NCBI GenBank assembly: GCA_914767715.1
Contig: OU612067.1
Location: 21,550,162 to 21,614,161 of the forward strand
Direction: 5' to 3'
Source of the DNA: Membranipora membranacea
Lineage: Eukaryota > Bryozoa > Gymnolaemata > Cheilostomatida > Membraniporidae
Length of the DNA: 64,000 nucleotides
The position numbers and the translations under genes are program-made. This document shows, in pieces, positions 53,851-64,000 of this stretch (position 1 is its first letter; each line of letters starts with the position of its first letter). The notes below the pieces were generated by a model. That model saw nothing but the letters and a program-made list of their open reading frames with translations. It ran no database searches and had not been told where the DNA came from.

Positions 53851-56659
53851 ATTTGGCCGGGATCCAGTGCTGGTGACTACTCTTTTGGAATGGATTGGAC
53901 GTCCATGAATGTGGAGGCAGTCATCCATTGTCTATTAAAAGTGCACAAATTGATATTCAGCTTGACGGTTTCCGAAGCCTTTATACCTGTTCCATCAGAG
54001 GAGTCATCATCGGTGAAATTTATGTGTTAAATAATGTGTTTAGAAAAGTTATAATGTTGAGTTAATGTTGAGTTATTTAGTTGTTCATGATCTCGAGGAG
54101 TATTTCAGTCTGAAAGTTGATAAATGCATCTGGCTTTCCTTGTTTGAGAAAATCTGATATTTGGCCTGTTATTAAAAGAAGCCTCAAAGTTATTTGTGTG
54201 CCTGGGAGACAAGCTTTTAAAACATTTGCGTTAGGTAAGAATGATTAATGTCACCACAGTATGCTTGAAAATAAATGCGAGCTAAGGCTTAGTGCTTAGT
54301 CTATTGGTTAACAGTGTCTGACCCAGAAATTGTATTCGTAGTAGCATGGTCTCAAAAGTACTCGTGGTTGCCTTTTACACGCAAGGGTAAAGAATTTGAC
54401 AGATAAGATGTGTATACAATGTGATTCCGATTGGCATTTAGTAATAGATATTTTGAGAATTATTTATTGGGGTAATGTGATTTAGCTGAAGGTTAACTAT
54501 AAGTGAGGTGGGTAGCAGTGATTAAACGTGATGAACGCCTAACTGTGTGGCAAAAAATTTGACATTTCATGGAAAATCCAATCTAAATTACTATATTTTC
54601 AGTAGCTGACATGTAGAATTTCAAGTGCAATTTGCACTAAAGATAAGATGGGCTCTGCCTATCAATGACTTAAGGCATTTTCCCCTTGGCACAGTATAGA
54701 TAACTGAGTCAGTCATGAGATTCTGGGTACCAACATGAATTGAGATTTGCAAACTAGATATGAGTGTTGCTGGAATTAGAGATTGCCTACATCTAACATC
54801 AGGGTGGGTCTACATGAAAATTAGACCCAAAATTAAGACTTAGTTTTAATATGGTTGAAACCTCAACTTGCTTGAATCACCACCAACGGCGATAACTGGT
54901 AAAAGAAAATTTAGCGACTTACCGGCGATTGGTAATCAGTGTGAGGTAGCATCATAAGGTCAAGGCTTTATTTATTGCCCATAGTTTCCACGGCTTGTTG
55001 ATATCTCTGAGGGCCTCAGGATCTCATGACTACAAATAAAAGAGGTTTCAATATTTTCAAGGGCTTGAGTTGGTACATCCTCGAGCTACAGATTTAGAGA
55101 TGGTTTCGGACTTTCTGTGCTAATAATGAACAAATTAATTATAGAAGGTATATATTTAAAAGGAAGATAATTGGTTGTCCACAACGTCTCTGAGTAATGA
55201 TATCCGCTAGTTAATAGCTTGTGGGTCCACAGGACACTATATGTTTACTTTTTGGTTAAACAGAACTTGGTTTTACTAGTTTTATTCACTTTGATATGTA
55301 AGTTAGTCTGAGGATTGAAGTCCTTGTCATGTTGGGACTACCACGACAGCCATGGATTGCAATAAAAGGACTCACTAAAGAAAGGTATTTTAAATTGAAC
55401 AACTCTACTAAAACATAAGACAACTCAAAATTGCCCAATTTCCTTTTAAGATAATTAATTGATACTAGAGCTGAAGCTGTAGGCAAGTTATGGAATCCCA
55501 ATTTTGATGAAGGTTTATGAACAGGATAAGTGGTGATCCCCAAAATGCTTGGATTTTTACCAACGCGGTCCTAGACCTCAACTTGAAAAACTTAAGCCAG
55601 TTGATCAGTTTTATAGAAAAAGACAAGAAACCATCTTTTACCGCTAGCCAGAGATAAATTGTCAAATAAAGGATGGGTTTCACATCCCATCGTTGTAATT
55701 TGAGATCGTATAGAAGTAGATGACAGCAGTTTTAATGATAGGATAAGGGGAGGACAATTGAAATGGTCATTATTAACTTACCTTGGGTTTCTGTAGTTGT
55801 AGTAGCGGGGCATTATCTGCCCACTCACCGGGATGCAGAATGTTTTGATGGCCTAAAACAAAATTGGTTTATAGTGATTTGAATGAATAGTACTGAAATG
55901 TGGGTGCCTCACCATGCCTAATCACCCTCATACTGGGAAATCGAGTATGATGGATAGGGTTTCCCATTCACTAGATGACTGGGCCTAAGTCACAAGCGAC
56001 TATGGTATAACATAGTGCATTATAAAAGTGAGCCTGTCCAACTCAATCAGGGGATAAGGAAAATGGGAGGGGACACCTGCCTTGGTTGGTTATTGAATCC
56101 AATCGCTACTTTAATAACAATTGACATGATTAACATCATGCAGCAATTGTCGCATTTACAGCACCAAACAGGATAATTTCTATATCAACATCAGACGCAA
56201 CAAGAACATCCAATATCATAGCTAGCATCATCATCAGTACACTCAACCTCGACTCGAGGACACGCAGTTACCAGCTAGTGCATATCACCTCGAATCAGGG
56301 ACAGGCAAATAATATGCAAATCTAAATTCTATTCTTAATACCGGTGCCACCCTAACGCCAGAACCGTGACAACCATGACAATGCAGTAAAGGTGGCACCA
56401 ACGGAGACAATTCAGAATTAGCATGATGTCTAACTTACACCAACCAACACTTGCGGCTGATCAACCCTGGATCAACCCACTCTTGCGGCCGATCAACCCT
56501 CTTTTTGTGGTAATTGAAAATTGTGTTTAAATCTTGTTTTTTTGCTTATTGACGTCAGCAGTTTTTTAATGTGTCTGGAACCATGCTATATAAGAGCATG
56601 GTTCACCAATGGAAAGCATAATTGATTTTGGAGGATTTGAATTGATTTGATTTGTTTGG

Positions 56660-57141
56660 CGACCCTCTGGTCGTCAAGCAGCGCTCTTTGTTTTGCAACT
56701 TCATTCTGGAGACAGGTCAGTTTTTAAACATGAAAGTTTTACAGTTTTTATTATAATATTTTCATTTATTGTACAGTAGTGATATTTATAGGGAAATAGA
56801 ACTCGCCTTATTATTTAATAATGGCACAGTATAACATTTGGTTGAATTTCTATACCATCACCTAATTGAGTTAAATGAATTAAATCCAGCATGCATGGCA
56901 TCATTGACTAGAAAATATGACTTGTAGAAATAATACATGCATTGTTAAGTTGAATTGTGTTTAATGTTAAACTTGATAAGAATTAAAAGGCATGCTCTTG
57001 AGTCAAGTGTTTGATCGAATCAAATGATATCCCATATAAATAAGTCAGTGTCATATAGTGAGCATCATCATACCGAGCTCGTGAGCACAGATCTCAGTAG
57101 CGGAGAGTTAATGTGGTGACTCCATAACCCGGAATCCCACA
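56660..57141 (+). repeat. 3' LTR-like repeat
   Basis: Direct copy of the 52414 repeat. The sequence upstream of it (56540-56660) carries a CRE-like TGACGTCA and the TATA box expected of a U3 region. The true left end is not resolved. Confidence 0.6.
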
Positions 57142-58207
57142 CAATCACAATAATACTTGATTTTGTGAAGGTCAGATTAACATGTATTGCTGTCGTGGGG
57201 GTGGTCCTATCTGCTTCTCTACTGTAAGTACAATATCACCATGGGAACGTTACTAATTATCAGACTGCCCTTGATCTTAACAACATGATTGAAAATGATT
57301 TGAATGCTGGCAACAACTTTAGTGCTAACTGTAACTAACTATAGTATATTCACCACTATAAGCTTTGCTAGTACCTGCTGTCACCTCTTTGGGATGATCT
57401 AGTATGTGTTAACTTTAAACTTACTCATTATGGATTGGGAGGCTCAATCAGAATATCCACTCCAAAACCAGTGTCTGGACTGGGAATAACTACTCCTTGT
57501 CAGTTTCAGCTCCAAAGAAAAAGAGTTTGCAGTCTTGCTGTTGTGTTGGCAAACACCCACTTCCTGTTTAACTTTTAGAGATTCCAATTTTTTTTACGGG
57601 TTCATTTGAATTGAGAGTTGTCTTGTGTTTAAATAAGAGGACACAATATGTAAATTTTTGAAAGGTGGTAAGTAAATTTTATATTGTATTACAAGGAGTT
57701 TTACTCCTTGGTGTGTATATCTACAAATAAATGATTAAATTGAATACAGTTATAATATTATGAAGTGAGTGTAAGGTAATTTATCATTGTGAGAAACAGA
57801 ACTTGGTGAAATTTTTGAGAAAAAGCTGACCCCTGCATTGTAACCCGTGTGTCTTTTCTGGTGTCACCTTTTGCAATGAATTGCATCTAGTGACACAATT
57901 ATAGTTTCAGGTGACAAAATGTTGACAAAAGCAGGTCAATTTAGACTCGCAACAGGGCAGAGATTGAGCAGGAAGTGAACAGGACAATACTTGACGAGGC
58001 TTATGGTTAGAGCTGCTGCTAGCACACCTAAAGCTGTACTGTACAACCTAGAGATGTGGGATTCAATGGTTAGGATGGACAACTCAATACAAGAGTATAA
58101 TTTCCATAATTTATTATTGTCAATAAATACATTGATGATAATAATGAAATACATTGGTCATTGTTGATACTGTGAGTTTAATATGACTGATTGATATACT
58201 GTTACAG

Positions 58208-58261
58208 GCCATTCAGATACAGAGGGACATGTGAATGGTGAAACAGGCAAAATATCAACAG
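58208..58261 (+). pseudogene. copy C exon 5
   Basis: An intact 54 nt exon, HSDTEGHVNGETGKIST plus split codons, between ACTGTTACAG| and |GTGAGC. It differs from A and B only in R to H and S to G. The preceding 130 bp match intron 4 of A and B. Soon after the donor the homology ends in TGATGGCAAAGTCTCAGTCC, which resembles the end of a hAT transposon, followed by the 3' flank of copy B. Confidence 0.7.
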
Positions 58262-58561
58262 GTGAGCCATAACTTCCTCTCACTTAGATATCTCTTGTGT
58301 AGTGATGGCAAAGTCTCAGTCCCGGTCCCGGTCTCGTGACACTTGTCCTCTCGAGACACTGTCTCGTCGAGACAGACACTCTTGATAAATGTCGAGTCTT
58401 GTTCATCATAAACGCTGTTTTTGTCACGGTTTATGCCAAGTTTTTGGGTTTTTTGAAACCAAAAAATCAAAAAGCCATGGCTGATGCCAATAAAGTGGCA
58501 GTTTTCAATTTTGATACATAACTTTGGAGAGGCAGCCAAGCTTTTCATCTCTTTACCCTTC

Positions 58562-58563
<2 letters not shown>

Positions 58564-58593
<30 letters not shown>

Positions 58594-58640
58594 ATTCTAT
58601 CACTAACATAAAATAATATGTTGCGAGATAAGGGTGTTCA
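58564..58640. repeat. GATT microsatellite insertion in copy B 3' flank
   Basis: About 77 bp with seven or eight GATT units. It is present in B and absent at the matching place in A (about 43407), and is bounded by TTCAT on both sides, like a small insertion with target duplication or a slippage event. Confidence 0.6.
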
Positions 58641-58957
58641 TACCTTGCAAAAGTCTTTGTGGGAACATCTGTGTTAACAGATTCTTTTACAAATCATGTA
58701 TCTATGAACTAACACTGAGCTCGATATTGGATTTAAAACAATGTAATAGATTGACAGTACAACTACAAATATAATATAGGATTTAGCAAAGAGTAAGCTA
58801 CGTAGATAGAGTTGGCGTAGAACTAATAATTATTCTGTAATATCAATCGCTTTTAATTTGAATGTTTAGAAGCTCCCTTTTACATGCAACTTGTCAGAAT
58901 TATCAACTCGATCAATAGTCTATACCAACCATGAGATATAACAGGCCAATTATTGTC

Positions 58958-59378
58958 TTATTCAGTTTCATTCATAGGTATGTCGCTGTAATAATTAGAA
59001 GTTGTGTCCTCTAGTGCTGTAGCCTTAGGACCTTGATACATGCTTCCAGGTGAATAAGGCTGATAATGATTCACAACAGATGAAAGTTGAATTGAAGGGT
59101 GGTCTTTGGGAAGTTGGTGTGGTGCGGATTGGTTAGTAGTGGTGCTGTGTCCAGGAAGATTTTGCCCATTCACCCCGACTTCATATGGTTGTATGTATGA
59201 GTAGTGATGGTACTCGCTATTGGTTGGATCAGCATAATGAGCATTATGCTGAGCTTGGCTCTGTGCTTGAGAGGTGAACTGTTGCATGTTGGGTGGATAT
59301 CCTGACTGATTCTGAATCATAGCAGGATGAGATGGGAACATGGCTTGGTTTATCTGTCCACCTTCTGAACTCGTGTAT
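58958..59378 (-). CDS. copy B exon 7 (cytoplasmic tail and stop)
   Basis: 421 nt, the same length as in copy A with a handful of substitutions; all tail tyrosines are kept. Acceptor GTTAACAG|. Confidence 0.88.
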
Positions 59379-62300
59379 CTGTTAACAAGCAGTGTAGTGA
59401 TGCAATCAAAATGAACAACACATCCAACAGCTAGAAGTCAAAATGTGATTCATTTAGGACATACATCAGGCAAAAAGTAACTGATTTTAGCTTGTATGGC
59501 AAGGTGTACAATGACACGCTATCACAGTAAGCATAATAATATTATAATATATGGCCATAAATGGTTGTGGGTTTTAATGGGTGAAAGTAAACGCAGAAGG
59601 AGAACACATGATTGAGTTGTCTCCCCGTTTGAGGAAGTAAAAACTCTCTTCTAGACAGTTTAAAGCAAGTGTTGAAAAATCTTACAGCATATGAATCCCC
59701 TCCCTCATATTAACCTACAACGTTTTAAACTTCCTCTTCGTATGTACCTGACCAATAATAGCACAAAGCCTCGAGATCTACCTTCAAAAGCTTTTAACCA
59801 AATATCTCCCAAAGATTTGATTTCACATATTCAGTCAACCTTACCTCATAGCAGCGTTATTAGACTGTTTCATAGCAGCAGCTGTTCTTTTCTTGACACA
59901 AATCACAGCCACTATGGTGATAATCACTATGATTACAACAAAGGGTACAACAATAGCAGCAACCAGCACTCCTAAAAATATTCGAAGTTGATTTGGTATA
60001 AGAAATCTACGAACATTTCATCCTATGAGGAAATATCGGTTTACTGTCAGAAGATTTCTCCAACGGCTTTTACCTGCATGAGAATGCCACATAGCACCAT
60101 GTTTTGGTAGAGGTTGCAAATACTACAGGAAACTAGTCTGCAAAAATGGCTTAATCATGTTGTTTTGTCACAATGCTTTGTGAAAGGCAATGGCAATTTA
60201 TCAAAATAATGCTTTCATTAACCAAGATTTAATGTTTTGGCACTTCAATTTGTGGGGAGATGCCTAAATCTCTTCAAATTGCTTTCACCTTAATGAGAAA
60301 CTAATAGAATTTTTGGCTGTTTTGCCAATGCAGATTTGCTAGTCATATTTTCAGATTTCTGACAATCTGCCAATTTGACAAACATCAAATGATTGGCTGG
60401 AGCTTGAGCGTTGCTATTGCTGTGATTGGGAAAATTGAGACAGAGTGTTAAAGTTGTAGGCAAGACACACAATACTGTGTTGTGTGTTTTGTCTCTGGTT
60501 AAAGTGCAGATATGTTACTGCCAGAAGAAATAGATTATTGTAAAAGAAAGTTATGGCTCACCTGTTGATATTTTGCCTGTTTCGCTGTTCACATGTCCCT
60601 CTGTATCTGAACGACCTGTAACATTATATCAATCAGACATATAAAACTCACAGTATCAACAATAACCAATGCATTTTATTATTAACATTGATATATTTAT
60701 CGACAATAATAATAAATCAAAAGTAAAAGTAAAATATACTGCTGTTTTATTTAAAGACATTATTTATCCGTTGATTTTTTTGGGAGAGGGGCTTCATCTG
60801 AACATTTATCATGAGACTTTGACTAATAAAACTAAAGATTAATGGTATTATTACCTTGTTTTTCGGCCAACCTGATTGCATCATCCGATGATGAACTACT
60901 TCAAAAAATATTTCAGGCAACCCAAGGGAGTAGGAGACGGCTCAGTTGGTTAGAGCGCCGGTCGTGGGTTCAGATCCCACTGCAGTCCACTGACTACTGG
61001 GGACTGTTGGACCCCCAAGTTTGCTCCGACCTGCCTAGAAACTGAGAGAGAATTGGCGCCCTAAAGGCAACCACTATCTTGCCACCCATACTCCGGGATG
61101 TGTTGAGCGATGAAACCTTGCAATTTTAACCAACCATTTTTTTAACCAACAATGTATGTGTATAGGGCCAATGTGAAATTAACATCAAACTACTGAAAGT
61201 GATGGATCACACACTGTGACATACAGAACCAATGAGTAAAGGGGACAGAACACACTCCCAGTGGATGGAGAGATAATATGTCAGGCGACTGCAATGCCTG
61301 CACAGAAACAAGGGTTATAAAAATTTAATTATCGGTTGCATCGAAGTTTCAACTCAAGGAAGTACTCTTTGGTTCATTTGTAGCAAAGAAAGCCTGAACT
61401 TTGGTGTAAAAAGTTGTAATCGCCAGTCAGCAAATGAAATTCCATAATTAAAAAGGCTAGTTTGAATAAATTGGAAATCCTATCATCATAAAATTTGAGC
61501 ATTGAGGTACCTTCACTTTCACCGCTAGTAGGTGATTGGCTGGTTCTCGATTGGCTTGTTCTCGATTGGCTGGTTCTCGCAAAACTTCTGAACGTCGTCA
61601 CTGGTGGAAATTGTGGCGGCTGGCGAGAAGTTGTATATGATGTTGATGCTGCTGTCTGCCATCCTTCTGTTGATTGCGGTATCGTTGGCAGCTGCGATGT
61701 CGCCAAAGTTGTAGAGTAGGTTGGCCATAGAGCATCATTGTTAAACACTTTGTTAGAACAGTAAGAGAAAATTGAGGTTAATATGCAAAATCTTTTCATT
61801 ATGATTTTTACCGGTAAAGCTTTTAAAATTAGCAGAGCTGTAGACACTGGCACTTATCGACCATACTTTAACCAAAAACCCCATATACATATACTTATGT
61901 ATATATGTATATCGATGCTTACAAGTTGCACAATCTGTGAGATATGACTGCAAACTTTCAAGTCCTTGTATGGGAATCCAGCAATCTACTACTGAGGATA
62001 CAGCAAACGTTCCATTATCTCTGAAAACAGTTCTGCCTCGACTATCATGAAATTCGCCAGCAATGCTTATATAGTTTCCCAACACGAGGTTTTCATTTGA
62101 ACTGGTATAGTGATAATAGTTTCCTACAAAAAGAAAAATATTTTAATGACTTTGTGATGTCGCCCATTGTCTCATTGGGTCAGAAATAATTTTGATTGAC
62201 TTTTTGCTGATTTTTATATTTATATATAATATATATATGTATATACATATATATATATATGTATACATAAATTCACTTAGTATCAGTCTCTAAATCTTTT

Positions 62301-63306
62301 AAGGATGTTTTGCATGCAGTGACAGAAAGCACGGAAAGACAAGGAAAACAATGCATGAGTAATGATGTTTTTGAACTCACTGAAATAAAGTTTTTCTAAA
62401 GAAAATCTGGAAAATGTGATACTGAAAAACATTAGGTTTTTGTCACAGGACTTACATTCTTTCTTTTAGTTACAACATTCACTCTCGATTATGAGGTTTT
62501 AATTATGGCAAATGCACTTTGTGTTAAGTAAGTGTATGTAAGTATGTGATAGAACTTATTTTTTGAAAGCTGATAGCTTTTCCTCAAAATGTTGTAGTGC
62601 TGATTTCCTCTAGTTAGGGAGAGTGACACTTATCATTTCTCTTCTGGATTTGTGCTATGATTATTATGACCTCACCTGCTGCATTCCATTCGAGAACTAT
62701 TCCGTTTGTTCTAAAACTCTTCCTAGACAGCGCCTGTTGAGCAGCAGAGTAGGTGGAAGCTTGCGCATAAATTACTTTAGCCAAAGACACTATTCCGTTA
62801 GGAGCCATTCCATCTAGAAAAGACCACAATATAAATAAAATTCGGCGCAATTATTTCCATTTTGGTTCGCCCTATGGGCTATGGCTCAGATAAGGCTTGT
62901 TTGTGTTTGTAGGAGTCGTTTTTCAGGCAAAATTCCAATCAGTCAAGATGATAAGACATGATCCAATGGCCCAGAACGGTTATTTTCACTACCATTAAAA
63001 ACATGGAATGACTGAGTATAATCTTTATCAAAACTTTTGGCTGCATGCACAAAATCTGACTTTGCCATGATGCCATTACTACACCCATCAGCAACTTCTT
63101 TTGTTGTCATTCCTAATCACAAGAAGGTGACCTGAATTATACTTACATGTGTTGTAATCTCTAGGTTGATAAAGAATCTTTATACCGACAGGAGTATCCC
63201 CAAAAGCATAGGTTACAATAACTTTCCCTCCATCAGCGTATTGACAACAGAACATGAAGGCAGTCAGCAAAACCAAAATACGTGTGCTGCTTGGAGAAAT
63301 TTCCAT
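58958..63306 (-). CDS. receptor-like copy B: single-pass membrane protein, tyrosine-rich tail (7 exons, 445 residues)
   Basis: Paralogue of copy A with the same seven-exon structure; 1338 nt, no frame break. Signal peptide (about 1-25), ectodomain with two cysteines (DCWIP, LTDCA) and N-G-T, a stalk with extra S-R-T-S-Q units, one membrane helix (GVLVAAIVVPFVVIIVIITI) and a 155-residue tail with the same tyrosines (ending YYSDIPMNETE). The start is strong: GCCACCATGG. Exon 1 and about 590 bp upstream are nearly identical to copy C in inverted orientation, while exons 2-7 and the introns follow copy A, so this gene is a mosaic. Both A and B keep all splice sites and frames, which suggests both are functional. 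Family and ligand are unknown. Confidence 0.86.
59845..59971 (-). CDS. copy B exon 6 (membrane helix)
   Basis: GVLVAAIVVPFVVIIVIITI then VAVICVKKRTAAAMKQSNNA. Three residues differ from copy A. Confidence 0.88.
60562..60615 (-). CDS. copy B exon 5 (54 nt cassette)
   Basis: RSDTEGHVNSETGKIST, the same as copy A. Acceptor TGTTACAG|, donor G|GTGAGC. Confidence 0.84.
60927..61135 (+). repeat. SINE (family 3) in copy B intron 4
   Basis: Same insertion as at 45722-45945. It lacks about 23 bp between the A and B boxes and carries a small insertion (TAGAAACTGAGAGAGAATTG) in the body. The insertion therefore predates the A/B duplication. Confidence 0.72.
61242..61303 (+). promoter_or_regulatory. relic of the B/C promoter inside copy B intron 4
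   Basis: Same block as at 46047-46107 (GGGGACAGAACACACTCCCA, GGAGAGATAAT, GACTGCAATGCCT). It points opposite to gene B. Confidence 0.4.
61511..61747 (-). CDS. copy B exon 4 (stalk with minisatellite)
   Basis: As in copy A, but 30 nt longer through two extra copies of a 15 bp unit encoding S-R-T-S-Q. The frame is kept. Confidence 0.84.
61923..62123 (-). CDS. copy B exon 3
   Basis: NYYHYTSSNENLVLGNYISI to LTDCAT. Two residues shorter than in A; the stretch before LTDC is rewritten (IPIQGLESLQSY). Phase 1 at both ends. Confidence 0.86.
62676..62813 (-). CDS. copy B exon 2
   Basis: The encoded protein is identical to copy A exon 2. Phase 1 at both ends. Acceptor TTTTCTAG|, donor G|GTGAGG. Confidence 0.87.
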
Positions 63307-63897
63307 GGTGGCTTGTATCAGATAACTATTGATGATAGGTATTGCAATTGCCTAATATTGAAAATTATCTCTCCGGTGAGAGTGTGTTCTTTCCTAATTA
63401 ATCATCGTTTCTGTTGCACTTTTTAGAGAAATGGATACCGCTTCGGTCAATATTATGCTCAACAAGCTTAACTTAGCATGCCTGACTATATATCATGAAA
63501 ACTTGGTTCGCCCAGCTCAAATTACTAAGTTGGCAAACAAGCCTCAACATAGTAACTCAAAGAAAATATATAAATATACTATTTAATGACATATGCTTCA
63601 CCTTGATCAAGTTACTTATTTACCTTTTTCGCTAATCTAACAAAGCAAACCTGCCCAACCCTTTTACATAATAAATGACAACATAGACATATGCAGCATA
63701 GCGCAACGATCTAAATATCAGGATTTTACTAATGATGTACTTGAGGTTTAGACATAGACTTAATAATAAACCTAAACAGGACACCTTACAGCTATAGTGA
63801 GGCACTTAATTGTGGGCAGTGTAAGGATATTGGATGTTGTAGAAGCAATGATGCTATCATCGATTTACTGTCCACAGTCCAGGTTTTTTGTTCATAA
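63098..63897 (-). repeat. inverted duplication arm 2 (copy B promoter and exon 1)
   Basis: Reverse copy of 50337-51150. It ends abruptly at TTCATAACTTG, where a direct copy of 51257-51364 takes over. Confidence 0.88.
63147..63306 (-). CDS. copy B exon 1 (signal peptide)
   Basis: MEISPSSTRILVLLTAFMFC to QPRDYNT, 160 nt (copy A has 166). Near-identical to copy C exon 1. Donor T|GTAAG. Confidence 0.86.
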
Positions 63898-64000
63898 CTT
63901 GTTGAAGATTTTAGTGTAATGAGTCAATGTCCACTAATCGTACATATACCACTTGTCTTGACTTTGATATCGTTGTATCAATAATTACTGCTCAATTTCT
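63897..64000 (+). repeat. direct repeat of 51257-51364, running off the window
   Basis: About one mismatch over 104 bp. It implies that the duplicated array continues to the right. Confidence 0.88.

Larger units (their letters stand above)
52414..57141 (+). mobile_element. non-autonomous LTR-type retroelement inside copy C
   Basis: Two direct repeats (52414-52878 and 56660-57141), about 93-95 percent alike by eye, both end GGAATCCCACA. The first is followed after two bases by TGGTGCTCGATGAGTG, as a tRNA primer-binding site would be. The second is preceded at about 56048-56073 by a purine run (GGGGATAAGGAAAATGGGAG) and contains TATATAAG at about 56588 with an upstream TGACGTCA, as a U3 promoter would. 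The 3.2 kb interior has no gag or pol reading frame, only a short degenerate GAGAAATTATGAG-type repeat (about 53697-53847). The 5' repeat lacks the U3 part, so the element is 5'-truncated or rearranged. Confidence 0.6.

Overview
The window is nuclear DNA of an intron-rich, AT-rich, non-vertebrate animal. Canonical GT..AG introns (about 80 bp to 5.7 kb) interrupt every clear gene. tRNA-derived SINEs, MITE-like inverted repeats and one LTR-type element fill introns and spacers, and there are no bacterial-style operons. The phylum cannot be fixed from sequence alone; a sponge or another invertebrate is plausible.

Left two thirds (1478-42275, + strand): one complete gene for a ubiquitin-activating E1 enzyme of the UBA6 type. 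I could join 30 coding exons by hand with consistent phases, giving 3051 nt and 1016 residues. All expected parts are present: the inactive and active adenylation halves, the catalytic cysteine (codon 20455-20457) and the C-terminal ubiquitin-fold domain. Its introns hold most of the repeats. The 5.7 kb intron between exons 25 and 26 also hosts a two-exon gene on the opposite strand (32098-33259, 270 residues, unrecognised) and a weaker ORF (31381-31782).

Right third (43.3-64.0 kb): a recently duplicated and rearranged family of single-pass membrane proteins that I do not recognise. Copy A (43644-48103, - strand, 439 residues) and copy B (58958-63306, - strand, 445 residues) are both intact seven-exon genes. 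They encode a signal peptide, a small ectodomain, a Ser/Thr/Pro-rich stalk, one membrane helix and a tyrosine-rich, Gln/Pro-rich cytoplasmic tail. Between them, on the + strand, lie two intact-looking exons of a third copy C: exon 1 (50930-51089) and exon 5 (58208-58261). The middle of C has been replaced by other DNA, including a non-autonomous LTR-like element (about 52.4-57.1 kb). B is a mosaic: promoter and exon 1 are almost identical to C (inverted), while exons 2-7, introns and 3' flank are almost identical to A. Just past B's promoter (from about 63897) the window ends in a direct copy of the sequence beside C, so the array probably continues beyond the window.

UBA6 and copy A converge tail to tail about 1.4 kb apart. 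The receptor-like cluster is the most promising candidate for an undescribed system: near-identical duplicates, phase-1 exon cassettes, divergence concentrated in exon 1, a stalk-length repeat and a tail rich in possible phosphotyrosine sites. Any recognition or immune role is inference only.
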